A stretch of DNA of 64,000 nt from Chloroflexota bacterium (GTDB lineage Bacteria; Chloroflexota; Anaerolineae; Anaerolineales; UBA4823). The notes under the pieces were generated by a model. That model worked only from the letters and a program-made list of their open reading frames with translations. It was not told the DNA's origin and searched no databases. Positions 8,441-18,102 of this stretch are shown here, piece by piece (the stretch's first letter is position 1; the number at the start of each line of letters is the position of its first letter). The position numbers and the translations under genes were made by a program. The stretch lies in contig CP070764.1 in the NCBI GenBank assembly GCA_020349245.1, positions 3,708,202 through 3,772,201 on the forward strand, in the 5' to 3' direction.

Positions 8441-8480
8441 AAAACTGCGTTGTACTGAGCAAGTGCAGCGCAGTTTTCAT
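8441..8480 (+). terminator. Terminator of the leuS locus
   Basis: A 16-bp stem, 8441-8456 with 8462-8477, has only two G-T wobbles and a 5-nt loop. Its 3' arm ends in TTTT. It starts 8 bases after the second leuS stop codon. Because of the A-rich 5' arm it could work in both directions. Confidence 0.85.
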
Positions 8481-8933
8481 GATTAACGGGGCAGGAGACG
8501 GGTATTTCCCCCTGTCACATAACAGAGATTTGATTCGCGTATTGCGAAAGAGAAATAAACGGGAATTAGATAATATTCGGATTGTCTGACAATTCCGGGG
8601 GAGATTCGTCAGTTTATTCTCCTCGAAAACTTTACCAAGTTTATGGTTGCTCAGAACCATGAATAGTGACAAATTCTAATAATGAGGCGCAGGAAAGCAG
8701 TTTAGTCATTCCTCTTGCTGTTATTTATGGATCGGCCAAATTATTGGCATAGTCTGAATGTCTGAATCAATTGGGATCGTTCATTACGAATGGAATCCGA
8801 GCTGAAAAATCATCGATATGGCTGAATCTTGCTCGAGCAGTTATTCGAAATCTGGTTATTTACTGTAAAATATGTAAGAAGTATCGATAATATCGTTGTC
8901 CGAACTGTGGCGATCTGAGACTGGAGCAGGCTA
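8481..8933. other. Intergenic region without a recognised gene
   Basis: About 450 bases lie between the leuS terminator and the cyclase regulator. No convincing ORF or RNA gene was seen. An imperfect inverted repeat lies at about 8578-8597. A possible -10 (TAAAAT, 8866-8871) lacks a good -35. A small inverted repeat CGAT-AAT-ATCG lies near 8885-8895, ahead of the GTG start at 8934. Confidence 0.5.
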
Positions 8934-11723
8934 GTGAACAATAAACCCAGCGGAACCGTCACATTCCTCTTCTCAGACATCGAAGCCAGCACACAGAAGT
9001 GGGAGAAGGATGCTGACCAGATGCAGATAGCATTTGCCCGACAGGAGGAAATTTTTCGATTATCGATGCGCACGCAGGGGGGATACGTTTATAAAATGAT
9101 TGGCGATGCTTTCCAGGTGGCTTTCGATACCGCGCTGCAGGGGATAAGTGCTGCACGAACTGCCCAGATTGAACTTCAAAGCGAATTCTGGGGTGATCTT
9201 GGCGAAGTCCGTGTGCGTATGGCACTGCACACAGGGGTTGTCGAGGAACGTGAGAATGACTATGTTGGACCGGTGTTGAATCGAGTGGCAAGATTACTTA
9301 ATGCCGGGCATGGGGGACAGGTTCTCATCTCTCAAACGACTTATGAGCTGGTGCGGGATATTCTGCCGGAAGAAATGAGCTTACGCTACCTGGGAGAATA
9401 CCGGTTAAAAGACCTTTCCCGCCCTGAGAAGGTCTACCAATTAATTAGCTCAGACCTGGAATGTGATTTCCCACCTTTAAATTCATTAGATGTTTATCCC
9501 CACAATTTACCTCTGCAGCTGACCAGTTTCATCGGACGGGAAAGGGAGATAATTGAGGTCAAGAACCTTTTTAATGCAACCCGCTTGGTAACTTTACTCG
9601 GTCCCGGCGGGGCTGGAAAAACCAGGTTAGCTTTACAGCTGGCGGCAGACTTGGTTGAAAATTTTAAACATGGAGTCTGGTTTGTTGAACTTGCTAGTGT
9701 GAACGATCCTGGACTCATTCCACAAGCTGTTGCGGGGACTTTATCTCTGCGAGATGAGACCCAAAGACCCTTGGTCGAGTCAATTGGAGATTTTGTCAAA
9801 GAAAAGGAAATGCTGTTGATCCTCGACAATTGTGAGCATCTTGTAGATAGCTGTGCAAGGTTGTCCGAAGGACTTTTGCAAATAAGTCCGGGATTGAAAA
9901 TCCTTGCCACCTCCCGAGAAGCTTTACGGATCGGTGGGGAGCACACCTTTGGGGTTCTATCTTTAAATACCCCGGATCCTCAGGTCGTAATTCCGATTGA
10001 TTCCTTATCGCAATATGATGCAGTACGCTTATTTGTCGATCGAACTATTGCGGTTTACCCGCAATTCAAGGTAAATAATGAAAATGCACCTGCAGTAGCC
10101 GAGATTTGTTATCGACTTGATGGCATTCCCTTGGCGATTGAACTGGCAGCTGCCCGTGTGGGTGTCCTGTCTATCGATATGCTTCTGGAAAGATTGGATG
10201 ACCGGTTTCGATTACTCTCCAAAGGGAACCGGACTGTGCTTCCGCGTCACCAAACTCTAGCCGCAGTGATAGATTGGAGCTATGAATTGCTCTCGAGGGA
10301 TGAGCGGAGGTTATTCGAACGATTGGGAATTTTTGTTGGCGGGTGGACACTGGAGGCAGCTGAAGCAATTTGCTGCACTGAAGGGATTGAAAAATGTGAA
10401 ATCCTGGCTCTGTTAACCAGCCTGGTTGAGAAATCACTGGTTCAAATTGACCATTCCTCAATAGAAACCCGCTACCGTATGCTGGAGACAGTCCATGAGT
10501 ACGCGATCAATAAAGCAAGCGTGTCAACTGAGCTGGATCAATTAAAAAAGAGTTTTGTCGGATATTACTTAGAATTGGCAGAAAAGGTGGAACAAAAAGC
10601 CCATCGCGAGTCAGATACCACGCTTCCCAGAAAGCTGGCACTTGACTTGGAGAATTTTCGAACCGCCCTGACTTGGTCTTTTGCAGGCAAAATCACATAT
10701 GGCGATTCCGGGCTACGGACTGTAGGTGCGCTATGGATCATTTGGTGGACATTGGGATATCTCAATGAAGGCCGCTATTGGTTGGAACGGGCATTAAATG
10801 AATTCCCTCAAAAAGGCGAGCCAAGGGCAAAAGTGTTAACCAATGCGGGGTGCATCGCCTGGCAGCAGGGAGATTATCAAATCGCTGAGCAGTATACCTT
10901 GGAAAGTATTGCCATCTACCGCGAGAATCATCTCGGCAATCGTTGGGGGCTGGCAAATGCGATCCATATACATGGTCATATCGCCTTCGATCAAAAAGAT
11001 TATTCCCGGGCGAGAAAATTCTTTGAAGAATGTCTGCAAATATTCCGGGAGCTCCAGGATTCAGTTTACATCTGCCTGCTGGTGAGTGATATCGGGAACA
11101 TTGATTATCATGAAGGCTACTATATTGCCGCAAAACAGAAATATGAGGAATGTCTGTCAATCTCTCGGGAGCGAGCGGATCAAAATCAGATCGCAGTCAA
11201 CTTATTGCGCTTAGGGAATATTTATCGATTGGAAAAGGATTATCAGGGAGCTGGGGTCCTTTACGAAGAGAGTCTCCAAATACTGCAGAAAATGCAATCG
11301 AATCTTGAGTTAGCTGGAAATTTACACCGGCTTGGTTTCGTTGCCCAATCCCGAGGGGAGTACCAGAAAGCAGCTTCGCTATTTTCTGAGAGCCTCACAA
11401 TGCAAAAGGAAATGGGGAATAAACAGGGTATCGCAGAGTGCCTGGCAGGATTGGCTGGTCTGGCGATCGCGATTGGTGATTTCGAGAAAGGTGTGCAGCT
11501 TTTTGCGGCGACCGAAAATTTCCTGAATAAATTTGGTGCACCGTTAGGCCCAGCAGACTGTGCGGAGTGGGACAGGGATTTATCAACCGCTCGCAGAAAG
11601 CTTGATTCCGAGCATTTTTCCCGGCTTTGGCAACAAGGTTCAAATTATTCTCTGGAAATAGCAGTCGCTGAGGCAAACAGCATCCTTACCTTGGTCCAAA
11701 AATCTCCGAATAAATCCGTTTAA
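8934..11723 (+). CDS. Class III cyclase / NB-ARC ATPase / TPR regulator
   Basis: 929 residues. Residues 1-175 are a class III adenylate/guanylate cyclase domain: FSDIE and GDAFQVAF carry the two metal-binding aspartates, and DYVGPVLNRVAR the Asn and Arg of the active site. Residues about 200-500 are an NB-ARC/STAND ATPase with Walker A GPGGAGKT (about 224) and Walker B LLILDNCEHL (about 293). Residues about 620-900 are tetratricopeptide repeats (spaced tyrosine-rich helices such as YxxAKQKYEECL). The order cyclase-NB-ARC-TPR is known in Actinobacteria and Chloroflexota as a signalling protein; no C-terminal LuxR helix-turn-helix is visible. The GTG start has GGAG at 8922-8925. It stands alone in its transcription unit. 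The ligand and output are unknown. Confidence 0.88.
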   Translation: MNNKPSGTVTFLFSDIEASTQKWEKDADQMQIAFARQEEIFRLSMRTQGGYVYKMIGDAFQVAFDTALQGISAARTAQIELQSEFWGDLGEVRVRMALHTGVVEERENDYVGPVLNRVARLLNAGHGGQVLISQTTYELVRDILPEEMSLRYLGEYRLKDLSRPEKVYQLISSDLECDFPPLNSLDVYPHNLPLQLTSFIGREREIIEVKNLFNATRLVTLLGPGGAGKTRLALQLAADLVENFKHGVWFVELASVNDPGLIPQAVAGTLSLRDETQRPLVESIGDFVKEKEMLLILDNCEHLVDSCARLSEGLLQISPGLKILATSREALRIGGEHTFGVLSLNTPDPQVVIPIDSLSQYDAVRLFVDRTIAVYPQFKVNNENAPAVAEICYRLDGIPLAIELAAARVGVLSIDMLLERLDDRFRLLSKGNRTVLPRHQTLAAVIDWSYELLSRDERRLFERLGIFVGGWTLEAAEAICCTEGIEKCEILALLTSLVEKSLVQIDHSSIETRYRMLETVHEYAINKASVSTELDQLKKSFVGYYLELAEKVEQKAHRESDTTLPRKLALDLENFRTALTWSFAGKITYGDSGLRTVGALWIIWWTLGYLNEGRYWLERALNEFPQKGEPRAKVLTNAGCIAWQQGDYQIAEQYTLESIAIYRENHLGNRWGLANAIHIHGHIAFDQKDYSRARKFFEECLQIFRELQDSVYICLLVSDIGNIDYHEGYYIAAKQKYEECLSISRERADQNQIAVNLLRLGNIYRLEKDYQGAGVLYEESLQILQKMQSNLELAGNLHRLGFVAQSRGEYQKAASLFSESLTMQKEMGNKQGIAECLAGLAGLAIAIGDFEKGVQLFAATENFLNKFGAPLGPADCAEWDRDLSTARRKLDSEHFSRLWQQGSNYSLEIAVAEANSILTLVQKSPNKSV

Positions 11724-11994
11724 CTGACAACAAAATTGAGTTAACCGTAACTATTCCAGTATCAAGAGTCTGGTCTCTTTAGTAGCTCACTTTGAATGAT
11801 AAATCAAGAAGAAAGATTTCCCAAAGACTCACCACAAAGAAAAAACCAGCGATTGTGAGCATATCGAGGCTGCTATAAATTGGCGAGAATTTTCGGCAAT
11901 GTGATTATTCTGAAAGGAACTTGCCCAATATATGTTGTGGAAAAAAATTCTCGGTATTTATTTTTGGCAATGTTTAAATTAGAATTTGGGAGCT

Positions 11995-12639
11995 ATGGAT
12001 AGACTACTCATATTCGATTTTGATGGTGTACTGGCCGATTCTCTTGCGCCCATGTTGAGTTATGCTGCCCAGGTTTGCTCAGAGCTGGGGTATCCTTGTC
12101 ATCCAACGAAGCAAGACCTGGAAGTTCTGGAGAAGATGGAGTTCGCCGAATACGGTCGGCAGTTAGGTATTCCAGAGCATCTAATAGCGGAGTTTGTGGC
12201 TCGAAATTTTAAACTCTTTGCAAATCGGATTGAACCTTTAAACATAACACCGGAGATTAAGTCTGTGATTGAGCAGCTCTCCCAGGCCAATACTTTGACA
12301 ATCATTACCGGCAACAGCTGCTCTGTAGTAGAGAAATTCCTAGAGAATCATGGGATCAAAGATAAATTCCGTAAAGTTCTGGCTGCGGAGGATGAAGGCA
12401 ACCGGGTTGAAAAAATTCACAAAATAGTTCTATTCCAGGGTGGGTCAATTTCTGAAGGATTTCTGATCGGAGACGCTGTCAGCGATATACGATCAGCAAG
12501 GAATGCAGGTGTTAAAAGCATCGCAGTTAGTTGGGGACACCAGAGTAAAGTGAAGCTATTGACAGAAACTCCGGATTTCTTGATTGATCGACCCGAAGAG
12601 CTGCTTACCCTATTTTCCGACGAGCTTCCTGGCAAGTAA
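11995..12639 (+). CDS. HAD-superfamily hydrolase, phosphoglycolate-phosphatase type
   Basis: 214 residues from the ATG at 11995. HAD motif I is DFDGVLADS (nucleophile Asp8, acid Asp10), motif II is the Thr of ITGN near residue 105, and motif IV is GDAVSDIRSA near 158. A helical cap lies between motifs I and II. The protein should hydrolyse a small phosphate ester such as a sugar phosphate or phosphoglycolate; the substrate cannot be read from sequence. The purine run GGGAG (11988-11992) is only two bases from the ATG and TAGAAT lies at 11980-11985, so the transcript may have almost no leader. A TTG at 11986 is the alternative start. Confidence 0.82.
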   Translation: MDRLLIFDFDGVLADSLAPMLSYAAQVCSELGYPCHPTKQDLEVLEKMEFAEYGRQLGIPEHLIAEFVARNFKLFANRIEPLNITPEIKSVIEQLSQANTLTIITGNSCSVVEKFLENHGIKDKFRKVLAAEDEGNRVEKIHKIVLFQGGSISEGFLIGDAVSDIRSARNAGVKSIAVSWGHQSKVKLLTETPDFLIDRPEELLTLFSDELPGK

Positions 12640-12756
12640 TCGCCAGTTGTAGGAATGGGATTCTAATAAACGGATGTTGTTTGCAACCAAAGAATTGAGT
12701 CGAGTAGACTAGGTTTAAGAAATTTACTCATCAGTTCTCCGCTGGACCATCTTAAT

Positions 12757-12772
12757 GAGATTCATCAATCTC
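12757..12772. repeat. Small inverted repeat after the HAD gene
   Basis: GAGATT 12757-12762 pairs with AATCTC 12767-12772 around a 4-nt loop, followed by TTGAGTTT. It may be a weak terminator or a protein site in the 231-base gap before the creatininase-like gene. Confidence 0.35.
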
Positions 12773-12870
12773 TTGAGTTTCATGGGGGTGCCACTTAATG
12801 TACAGAAAATTGCTAAATCGGGAGACATTTTTTAAACCCAGCTGAAAATATCAGAAGAAATGGAGGATCC

Positions 12871-13554
12871 ATGCGTTTTGAAGAGTTAAATTGGTTCGAT
12901 ATAGAAAAATATCTGGAAGTTGATGATCGCTTGATTTTTGTTCTGGGTGCTTGTGAACAACATGGCTATCTGAGCTTGGCAACGGATACTTTGATACCAC
13001 AGGCGCTGGGTGACGCGGCTAGCCAGAAGACCGGGGTACCGCTGGCACCGCCGCTCAATTTTGGCGCTTCACCTTATTTTTCAGCTTACCCGGGTACGTT
13101 GAGCCTGCGTTTAGCGACCCTGCTTGATGTTGCTGAAGATATGTTAATGTCTGTTTATGGAAGCGGATTCCGACGTGTCCTGGTGCTTAATGGACATGGC
13201 GGTAATGATGGTGTACGCAGCCGAATTTATGAAGTGGTGAATCACCTGCCAGGGATGAGAATCGCCTGGTATGCCTGGTGGCAATCCCAGAGCGTGACCC
13301 ATCTCGCCGAATTGCACAATTTGAAACCATCTCATGCCAACTGGCTGGAAGCATTTCCATTTACTAAGGTTGCTGATCTTCCTGAAGGTGAAAAAATCCC
13401 CCCCAAAGTAGATGGTTTGCTATCTGCAGGGGAAGTAAAGCAGATTTATGGGGATGGTTCGTTTGGGGGTGCCTATCAGGTTGATTCCGCAATCATGGAC
13501 CAGATTTTCAAAACTGCCCTAGAGGATGTCCTGCAGCTGTTAAAATTTGAATGA
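12871..13554 (+). CDS. Creatininase-family metal-dependent amidohydrolase
   Basis: 227 residues of the creatininase / creatinine amidohydrolase fold. The putative metal ligands are visible: Glu29 and His31 in GACEQHG, Asp39 in ATDT, and a His near 109 in LNGHGGN. A second conserved block, PSHANWLEAFP, follows near residue 150. Family members hydrolyse cyclic amides (creatinine) or act in cofactor pathways (for example MftE, FAPy-lyase-like ArfB). No pathway genes are adjacent, so the substrate is open. GGAGG ends six bases before the ATG. The gene is flanked by non-coding DNA on both sides and is probably monocistronic. Confidence 0.85.
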   Translation: MRFEELNWFDIEKYLEVDDRLIFVLGACEQHGYLSLATDTLIPQALGDAASQKTGVPLAPPLNFGASPYFSAYPGTLSLRLATLLDVAEDMLMSVYGSGFRRVLVLNGHGGNDGVRSRIYEVVNHLPGMRIAWYAWWQSQSVTHLAELHNLKPSHANWLEAFPFTKVADLPEGEKIPPKVDGLLSAGEVKQIYGDGSFGGAYQVDSAIMDQIFKTALEDVLQLLKFE

Positions 13555-13744
13555 GAATTCTGACGATGAGCTGGCAATGGATTGTCATCCTGTCAGGTAC
13601 TTCGGGCAGAATATAAAAATAGAGTCGTTGTATAGAGCAGAATCTGCTGTTTTGATCAAAGGTAATTGTCATGAAATTTTGGGATTAATATCCGCACAAA
13701 GATCGAGGTGAACTATCGAAAATAGCCAATCTGTTTCGATCATT

Positions 13745-14704
13745 GTGCCTTGCTACAATGAAGAAAATACAATTCGCCTGCTCCTGACTTCCATTTATCA
13801 GCAAACCTACCCCCGGCAGAAGATGGAAGTCATAATCGCGGACGGACTTTCTTCTGATCGAACCCGCCAAGAAATCTCGAAATTCCAAGAAGCCAATCCA
13901 GATTTCAATTTGAAGGTTGTCGATAATCCTAAACGGAGCATCCCTGCCGGCTTAAATATTGCATTGGCTGCTGCAGAAGGTGATATTGTCGTTCGCCTTG
14001 ACGCTCATTCAATCCCTGACGGTAATTATGTTGAACGCTGCGTCGCTGCACTCCAGGCTGAATTGGGAGACAATGTTGGCGGTATGTGGCAGATTCGCGC
14101 GGGTGGAGAATCTTGGCAGGCACGCGGGATAGCGAAAGCAGCTGCCCACCCACTCGGTGTCGGCGATGCTCGTTACCGGGTAGGTGGATCTGCTCAGGAG
14201 GTTGATACGGTTCCTTTCGGTGCTTATCGGCGCTCATTGGTTGAGAAAATCGGCAATTATAATGAAAACCTGCTGACGAACGAAGATTATGAATTCAACA
14301 CCCGAATTCGACTTTCCGGAGGGCGAATCTGGTTCGACCCTGGGATTAAATCTCAGTATCTCGCCCGCAGCGATTTCCGCAGTCTGGCTAGTCAGTACTG
14401 GCGCTATGGATACTGGAAAGCAAGGATGTTAAAACTGTTTCCAGGTACTTTTCGCTGGCGGCAGCTGGCGGGATTATTCGTGATATCATTTCCGATCTTA
14501 GCCATTCTGGGTATTTGGTTCTGGTGGGTTCACTGGTTGCTTGTCCTCGAAATCCTTGTTTACCTGACTGCAATTACGCTTGTGGGTCTGCAACTGGCGA
14601 TTAAACACCGGGATGTGGCCTTGCTATGGGGAGTGCCACTGGCAATCGCGATCATGCACTTCTCTTGGGGTTCTGCATTTATTTGGAGTATGATTAGAAG
14701 CTGA
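13745..14704 (+). CDS. Family 2 glycosyltransferase, start probably further upstream
   Basis: GT2 enzyme that transfers a sugar from a nucleotide sugar to a surface glycan. Visible motifs are VPCYNEENTI at the N-terminus, VRLDAHSIP (the DxD-like metal site, near residue 87), an acceptor-side EDYEFNTRIR, and two or three hydrophobic helices after residue 230. The first usual start codon, GTG 13745, would remove the first beta strand (Val-Ser-Ile-Ile). The frame is open upstream to a stop at 13709-13711 and holds no ATG, GTG or TTG. A Shine-Dalgarno-like GAGGTGA at 13705-13711 would suit ATC at 13715. The gene opens a polysaccharide cluster; the next gene starts one base after its stop. Confidence 0.85.
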   Translation: MPCYNEENTIRLLLTSIYQQTYPRQKMEVIIADGLSSDRTRQEISKFQEANPDFNLKVVDNPKRSIPAGLNIALAAAEGDIVVRLDAHSIPDGNYVERCVAALQAELGDNVGGMWQIRAGGESWQARGIAKAAAHPLGVGDARYRVGGSAQEVDTVPFGAYRRSLVEKIGNYNENLLTNEDYEFNTRIRLSGGRIWFDPGIKSQYLARSDFRSLASQYWRYGYWKARMLKLFPGTFRWRQLAGLFVISFPILAILGIWFWWVHWLLVLEILVYLTAITLVGLQLAIKHRDVALLWGVPLAIAIMHFSWGSAFIWSMIRS

Positions 14705-14705
14705 T

Positions 14706-16142
14706 ATGAGCGTTCCAAACCGGGTACAAAAATCAAAAAGGTGGCGTCTTCATACCCGTGAGAGGCGGACGATCCTCGTCTTCGGAGATTTCCTCATGGC
14801 GGTGATCGCCTTGCTTGTCGCGCTCTATTTCTGGGCAATGGGGGAAATATTTCTGGATTTCTCCATTGAATTCCTGCTTGAGAGACCACCTGCTTGGTAC
14901 TACCTGCTACCCTTCTTCTGGATTATCCTCCTGGCGGAGCTTTATGATATCCACCGAGCAGGAAACTGGGGGGATACCGTTCGAGGAGTGGCAATGGCAA
15001 CCCTGATCGGTTTGGGTTTTTATCTACTGCTGTTCTTCTACTTCACCGACCCGCCGAGTTCTTTGCTCCCCCGGCGAGGTGTGGCAGGATTTTTCGTGGC
15101 AGCTCCAATCTTCACCTTGATATGGCGCTTCCTATATATTCGCATATTTACTGCCCCAGCTTTTATGCGGCGGGTCCTGCTGGTTGGGGGTGGCAAAGCT
15201 GGACAAACTTTGCTGCGGGTGATCGACAATCTCTGGCCGCCACCATTCTTCCTAGTGGGAATCATCGATGATGATCCGCAAAAAATCGGCACTGAAATCC
15301 AAACACACAAAGTCATAGGGGGTAGCGATAAACTCCTGGAGATCGTCGAACAGGAGACTGTTTCCGATATCATCGTTGCAATATCGGGTGAGATGCAGGG
15401 AAGTACTTTTCAAAACCTGCTGGACGCTCAAGAAGCAGGGATAGAGATCTCCCGGATGCCGGTCGTTTATGAAGAACTCTTAGGTCGGGTTCCCATCCGA
15501 TTGTTGGAGACAGATTGGATATTGCGATCCTTTGTCGATCAAAGCAGAGCCAGTGAATTTTACGAATTAGGAAAAAGAATCCTTGATATTTTCGGCGGTT
15601 TCATTGGTGTTATTTTCTTGCTGGTCACCTTTCCATTCATCAGCATCGGCATCCTGCTGGACAGTGGGCGTCCAGTATTTTACAGCCAGACCAGAGCAGG
15701 GCGAGGAGCTATCGGATACAGGATTCTGAAATTTCGCACGATGCACCAGGATGCTGAGCCTGATGGTGTTCCACAATGGGCGACTGAGGACGATGAACGT
15801 GCAACCAGATTCGGGAGAATCCTGCGCAGGACCCACCTGGATGAACTTCCCCAATTCATTAATGTTTTACGTGGCGAGATGAGTCTGGTTGGACCGCGCG
15901 CAGAAAGACCAGAATTGGTTGAATTGTTTCAACAGCATGTACCTTTTTATCGGGCGAGATTACTGGTCAAACCAGGTATGACAGGTTGGGCCCAGGTTAA
16001 TTTCGGCTATGCTTCAACCATTGATGAAACAGTCGTCAAACTTGAATTCGACTTATATTACATTAAACACCGCAGTGTGCTGACGGATTTCGTCATCCTG
16101 CTCCGCACACCCTTCACCGTCCTAGGATTGCGCGGCCAATGA
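14706..16142 (+). CDS. Polyprenyl-phosphate sugar-1-phosphate transferase (WbaP/exopolysaccharide type)
   Basis: 478 residues. The N-terminal part has about four membrane segments (residues 25-150), then a cytosolic Rossmann-like CoA-binding region with GGGKAGQTLLRV. The C-terminal third (about 285-478) is the bacterial sugar transferase domain: a membrane helix FGGFIGVIFLLVTFP, then KFRTM, THLDELPQFINVLRGEMSLVGPRAE and KPGMTGWAQVN. It loads the first sugar phosphate onto undecaprenyl phosphate, starting a repeat unit of capsule or exopolysaccharide. The start is one base after the GT2 stop, and its stop overlaps the next gene by four bases (ATGA), so translation is likely coupled. Confidence 0.93.
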   Translation: MSVPNRVQKSKRWRLHTRERRTILVFGDFLMAVIALLVALYFWAMGEIFLDFSIEFLLERPPAWYYLLPFFWIILLAELYDIHRAGNWGDTVRGVAMATLIGLGFYLLLFFYFTDPPSSLLPRRGVAGFFVAAPIFTLIWRFLYIRIFTAPAFMRRVLLVGGGKAGQTLLRVIDNLWPPPFFLVGIIDDDPQKIGTEIQTHKVIGGSDKLLEIVEQETVSDIIVAISGEMQGSTFQNLLDAQEAGIEISRMPVVYEELLGRVPIRLLETDWILRSFVDQSRASEFYELGKRILDIFGGFIGVIFLLVTFPFISIGILLDSGRPVFYSQTRAGRGAIGYRILKFRTMHQDAEPDGVPQWATEDDERATRFGRILRRTHLDELPQFINVLRGEMSLVGPRAERPELVELFQQHVPFYRARLLVKPGMTGWAQVNFGYASTIDETVVKLEFDLYYIKHRSVLTDFVILLRTPFTVLGLRGQ

Positions 16143-18025
16143 GATCGCTTTTCCGTTCTCCCAATCGACTGCTATTCATCGGCGACATGATCCTGATTAT
16201 CGCCAGTGTTTTCGGCAGCTTTGCCCTCAGGCTCGACTTGGGACCTTTATACGTTTATTATTTGCCGCAAGCGATCACGATGATCGTAGTCGCCCTCCTG
16301 GTTAAACCATTAATCTACTACTCATTCGGGCTCTACAGTCGAGTCTGGGCTTATGCCAGTATCCGCGAGTTGAAGATAATTACCGCCGCGGTCTCAATTG
16401 CCTCGGCGATTGTGGCTCTCATTATTCTCCTCTTGACCTTCCTGCAGTATTACCGGGGTTTCCCCCGCAGTGTGCTGGCGATTGATTGGTTATTGTCCCT
16501 ATTTGCAGTGGGCGGATTACGTTTCGCAATGCGATTACTTGCGGAGAGCCGGTCTGGACCCGTCAAGATAGACGGTCAATCCAAGCGGATACTTATTGTT
16601 GGTGCTGGTGATGCTGGAGCACTGGTTGTCCGAGAAATGCAGAAAAATCCCCAGCTCAATCTAATGCCCATGTGCTTCGTGGATGATGATGAAAGCAAAC
16701 TGAAGCAGCGCATCCACGATGTTCCTGTTGAAGGTACTTTAGAGGACCTTGGTCGCATTGTTGACAACTGGTATATCCAGGAAGTGATCATTGCCATCCC
16801 CAGTGCCCCAGGGGCAGTCGTGCGTAAGGTAATCGAGATTTGTCGGGGAAAAGATGTACCTTTCAGAACGATGCCAGGAATTTATGAATTGATAGGAGGA
16901 AAGGTCAATGTTGGTCGCTTGCGGGAGGTGGATATCACTGACCTGCTGCGGAGAGCACCGGTTAAAATCGACACGACCTTGATCGGATCGAATCTCAGTG
17001 GGAAGCGGGTCTTGATCACCGGTGCAGGCGGTTCTATTGGACGCGAACTCTGCCGTCAAATCTCTCGCTGGGGACCTGAATCACTAATTCTCTTGGGACA
17101 CGGAGAAAACACGATCTTCGAAACGCTGGTTGAGCTTGAAGAGAATTTCCCCTCCCTGCCCCTGCACCCAATTGTTGCGGATATTCGTAATTTAGATCGC
17201 TTAGCCAATGTTTTCGATCACTTCCAACCGCATTTAGTTTTCCATGCTGCTGCCCATAAACATGTTCCCTTGATGGAAATTAATGTTGAAGAGGCGGTTT
17301 CAAACAATGTCATCGGTACGCGAAATGTCGTGGAGGCGGTTCTAAACGCTGGTGTGGATCGCCTGGTGATGATTTCGACAGATAAGGCTATTCGCCCATC
17401 AAGTGTGATGGGGGCAACAAAACGAATGGCGGAAATGCTCGTTTTGGAGGCTGCCCTCCGTACAGGAAAACCATACTCTGTCGTCAGGTTCGGTAATGTG
17501 CTCGGCAGCCGAGGTAGTGTGATCCCGCTGTTTAAACGCCAGATCTCAAATGGTGGTCCAGTCACCGTGACACATCCAGACATGGAACGCTATTTCATGA
17601 CGATCCCGGAAGCAGTGCACCTTGTTCTGCAGGCAGCTGCCATGGGTCAGGGCGGTGAGATTTTTGTCTTGCGCATGGGTGAGCAAGTCAAGATCTTGCA
17701 GCTGGCAGATGACTTGATCCGCCTCTCCGGATTGGAACCTGAGAAAGATATCGAAATTGTATTCACAGGGATCCGCCCCGGTGACAAATTAAGCGAAGAA
17801 CTTTGGGGTCAATGGGCGCAAATTGAAGCAACCTCCCATGAAGATATTGTGCAGCTTGTCGATGAAGAGCGCTTGAGTGGGCAGGTGTTGAACAATGCGG
17901 TCAATGAGCTGGCGTACTTAGCGGATGAAGGTGATGTGGATGCGATTATCCGCCTGCTGGATGAAACCATTCCTGGTGCAGCGGTACGGAGTGTTCCCCC
18001 GCCAGACTTAACAGCCGTATTTTAA
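16139..18025 (+). CDS. CapD/FlaA1-like UDP-GlcNAc 4,6-dehydratase, membrane form
   Basis: 628 residues. Four membrane segments lie in residues 1-110. A first nucleotide-binding domain has GAGDAGALVV near residue 154. A second, catalytic short-chain dehydrogenase domain has ITGAGGSIGRELC near 295, the STDKA motif near 412, and MGATKRMAE near 424. This layout matches the long NDP-sugar 4,6-dehydratases (PglF, WbpM, CapD) that make keto-sugar precursors for surface glycans. In these enzymes the usual catalytic Tyr is replaced by Met in MGxxK, as seen here. The ATG overlaps the previous stop codon. It is the last clear polysaccharide gene of the unit. Confidence 0.92.
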   Translation: MRSLFRSPNRLLFIGDMILIIASVFGSFALRLDLGPLYVYYLPQAITMIVVALLVKPLIYYSFGLYSRVWAYASIRELKIITAAVSIASAIVALIILLLTFLQYYRGFPRSVLAIDWLLSLFAVGGLRFAMRLLAESRSGPVKIDGQSKRILIVGAGDAGALVVREMQKNPQLNLMPMCFVDDDESKLKQRIHDVPVEGTLEDLGRIVDNWYIQEVIIAIPSAPGAVVRKVIEICRGKDVPFRTMPGIYELIGGKVNVGRLREVDITDLLRRAPVKIDTTLIGSNLSGKRVLITGAGGSIGRELCRQISRWGPESLILLGHGENTIFETLVELEENFPSLPLHPIVADIRNLDRLANVFDHFQPHLVFHAAAHKHVPLMEINVEEAVSNNVIGTRNVVEAVLNAGVDRLVMISTDKAIRPSSVMGATKRMAEMLVLEAALRTGKPYSVVRFGNVLGSRGSVIPLFKRQISNGGPVTVTHPDMERYFMTIPEAVHLVLQAAAMGQGGEIFVLRMGEQVKILQLADDLIRLSGLEPEKDIEIVFTGIRPGDKLSEELWGQWAQIEATSHEDIVQLVDEERLSGQVLNNAVNELAYLADEGDVDAIIRLLDETIPGAAVRSVPPPDLTAVF

Positions 18026-18102
18026 TGGCAAACTTGGGTCCGACTGCATTCGCTCGTCTAAGCATACCCCAAATAGCCAATCTCTAAACTCGAATCACTT
18101 TT

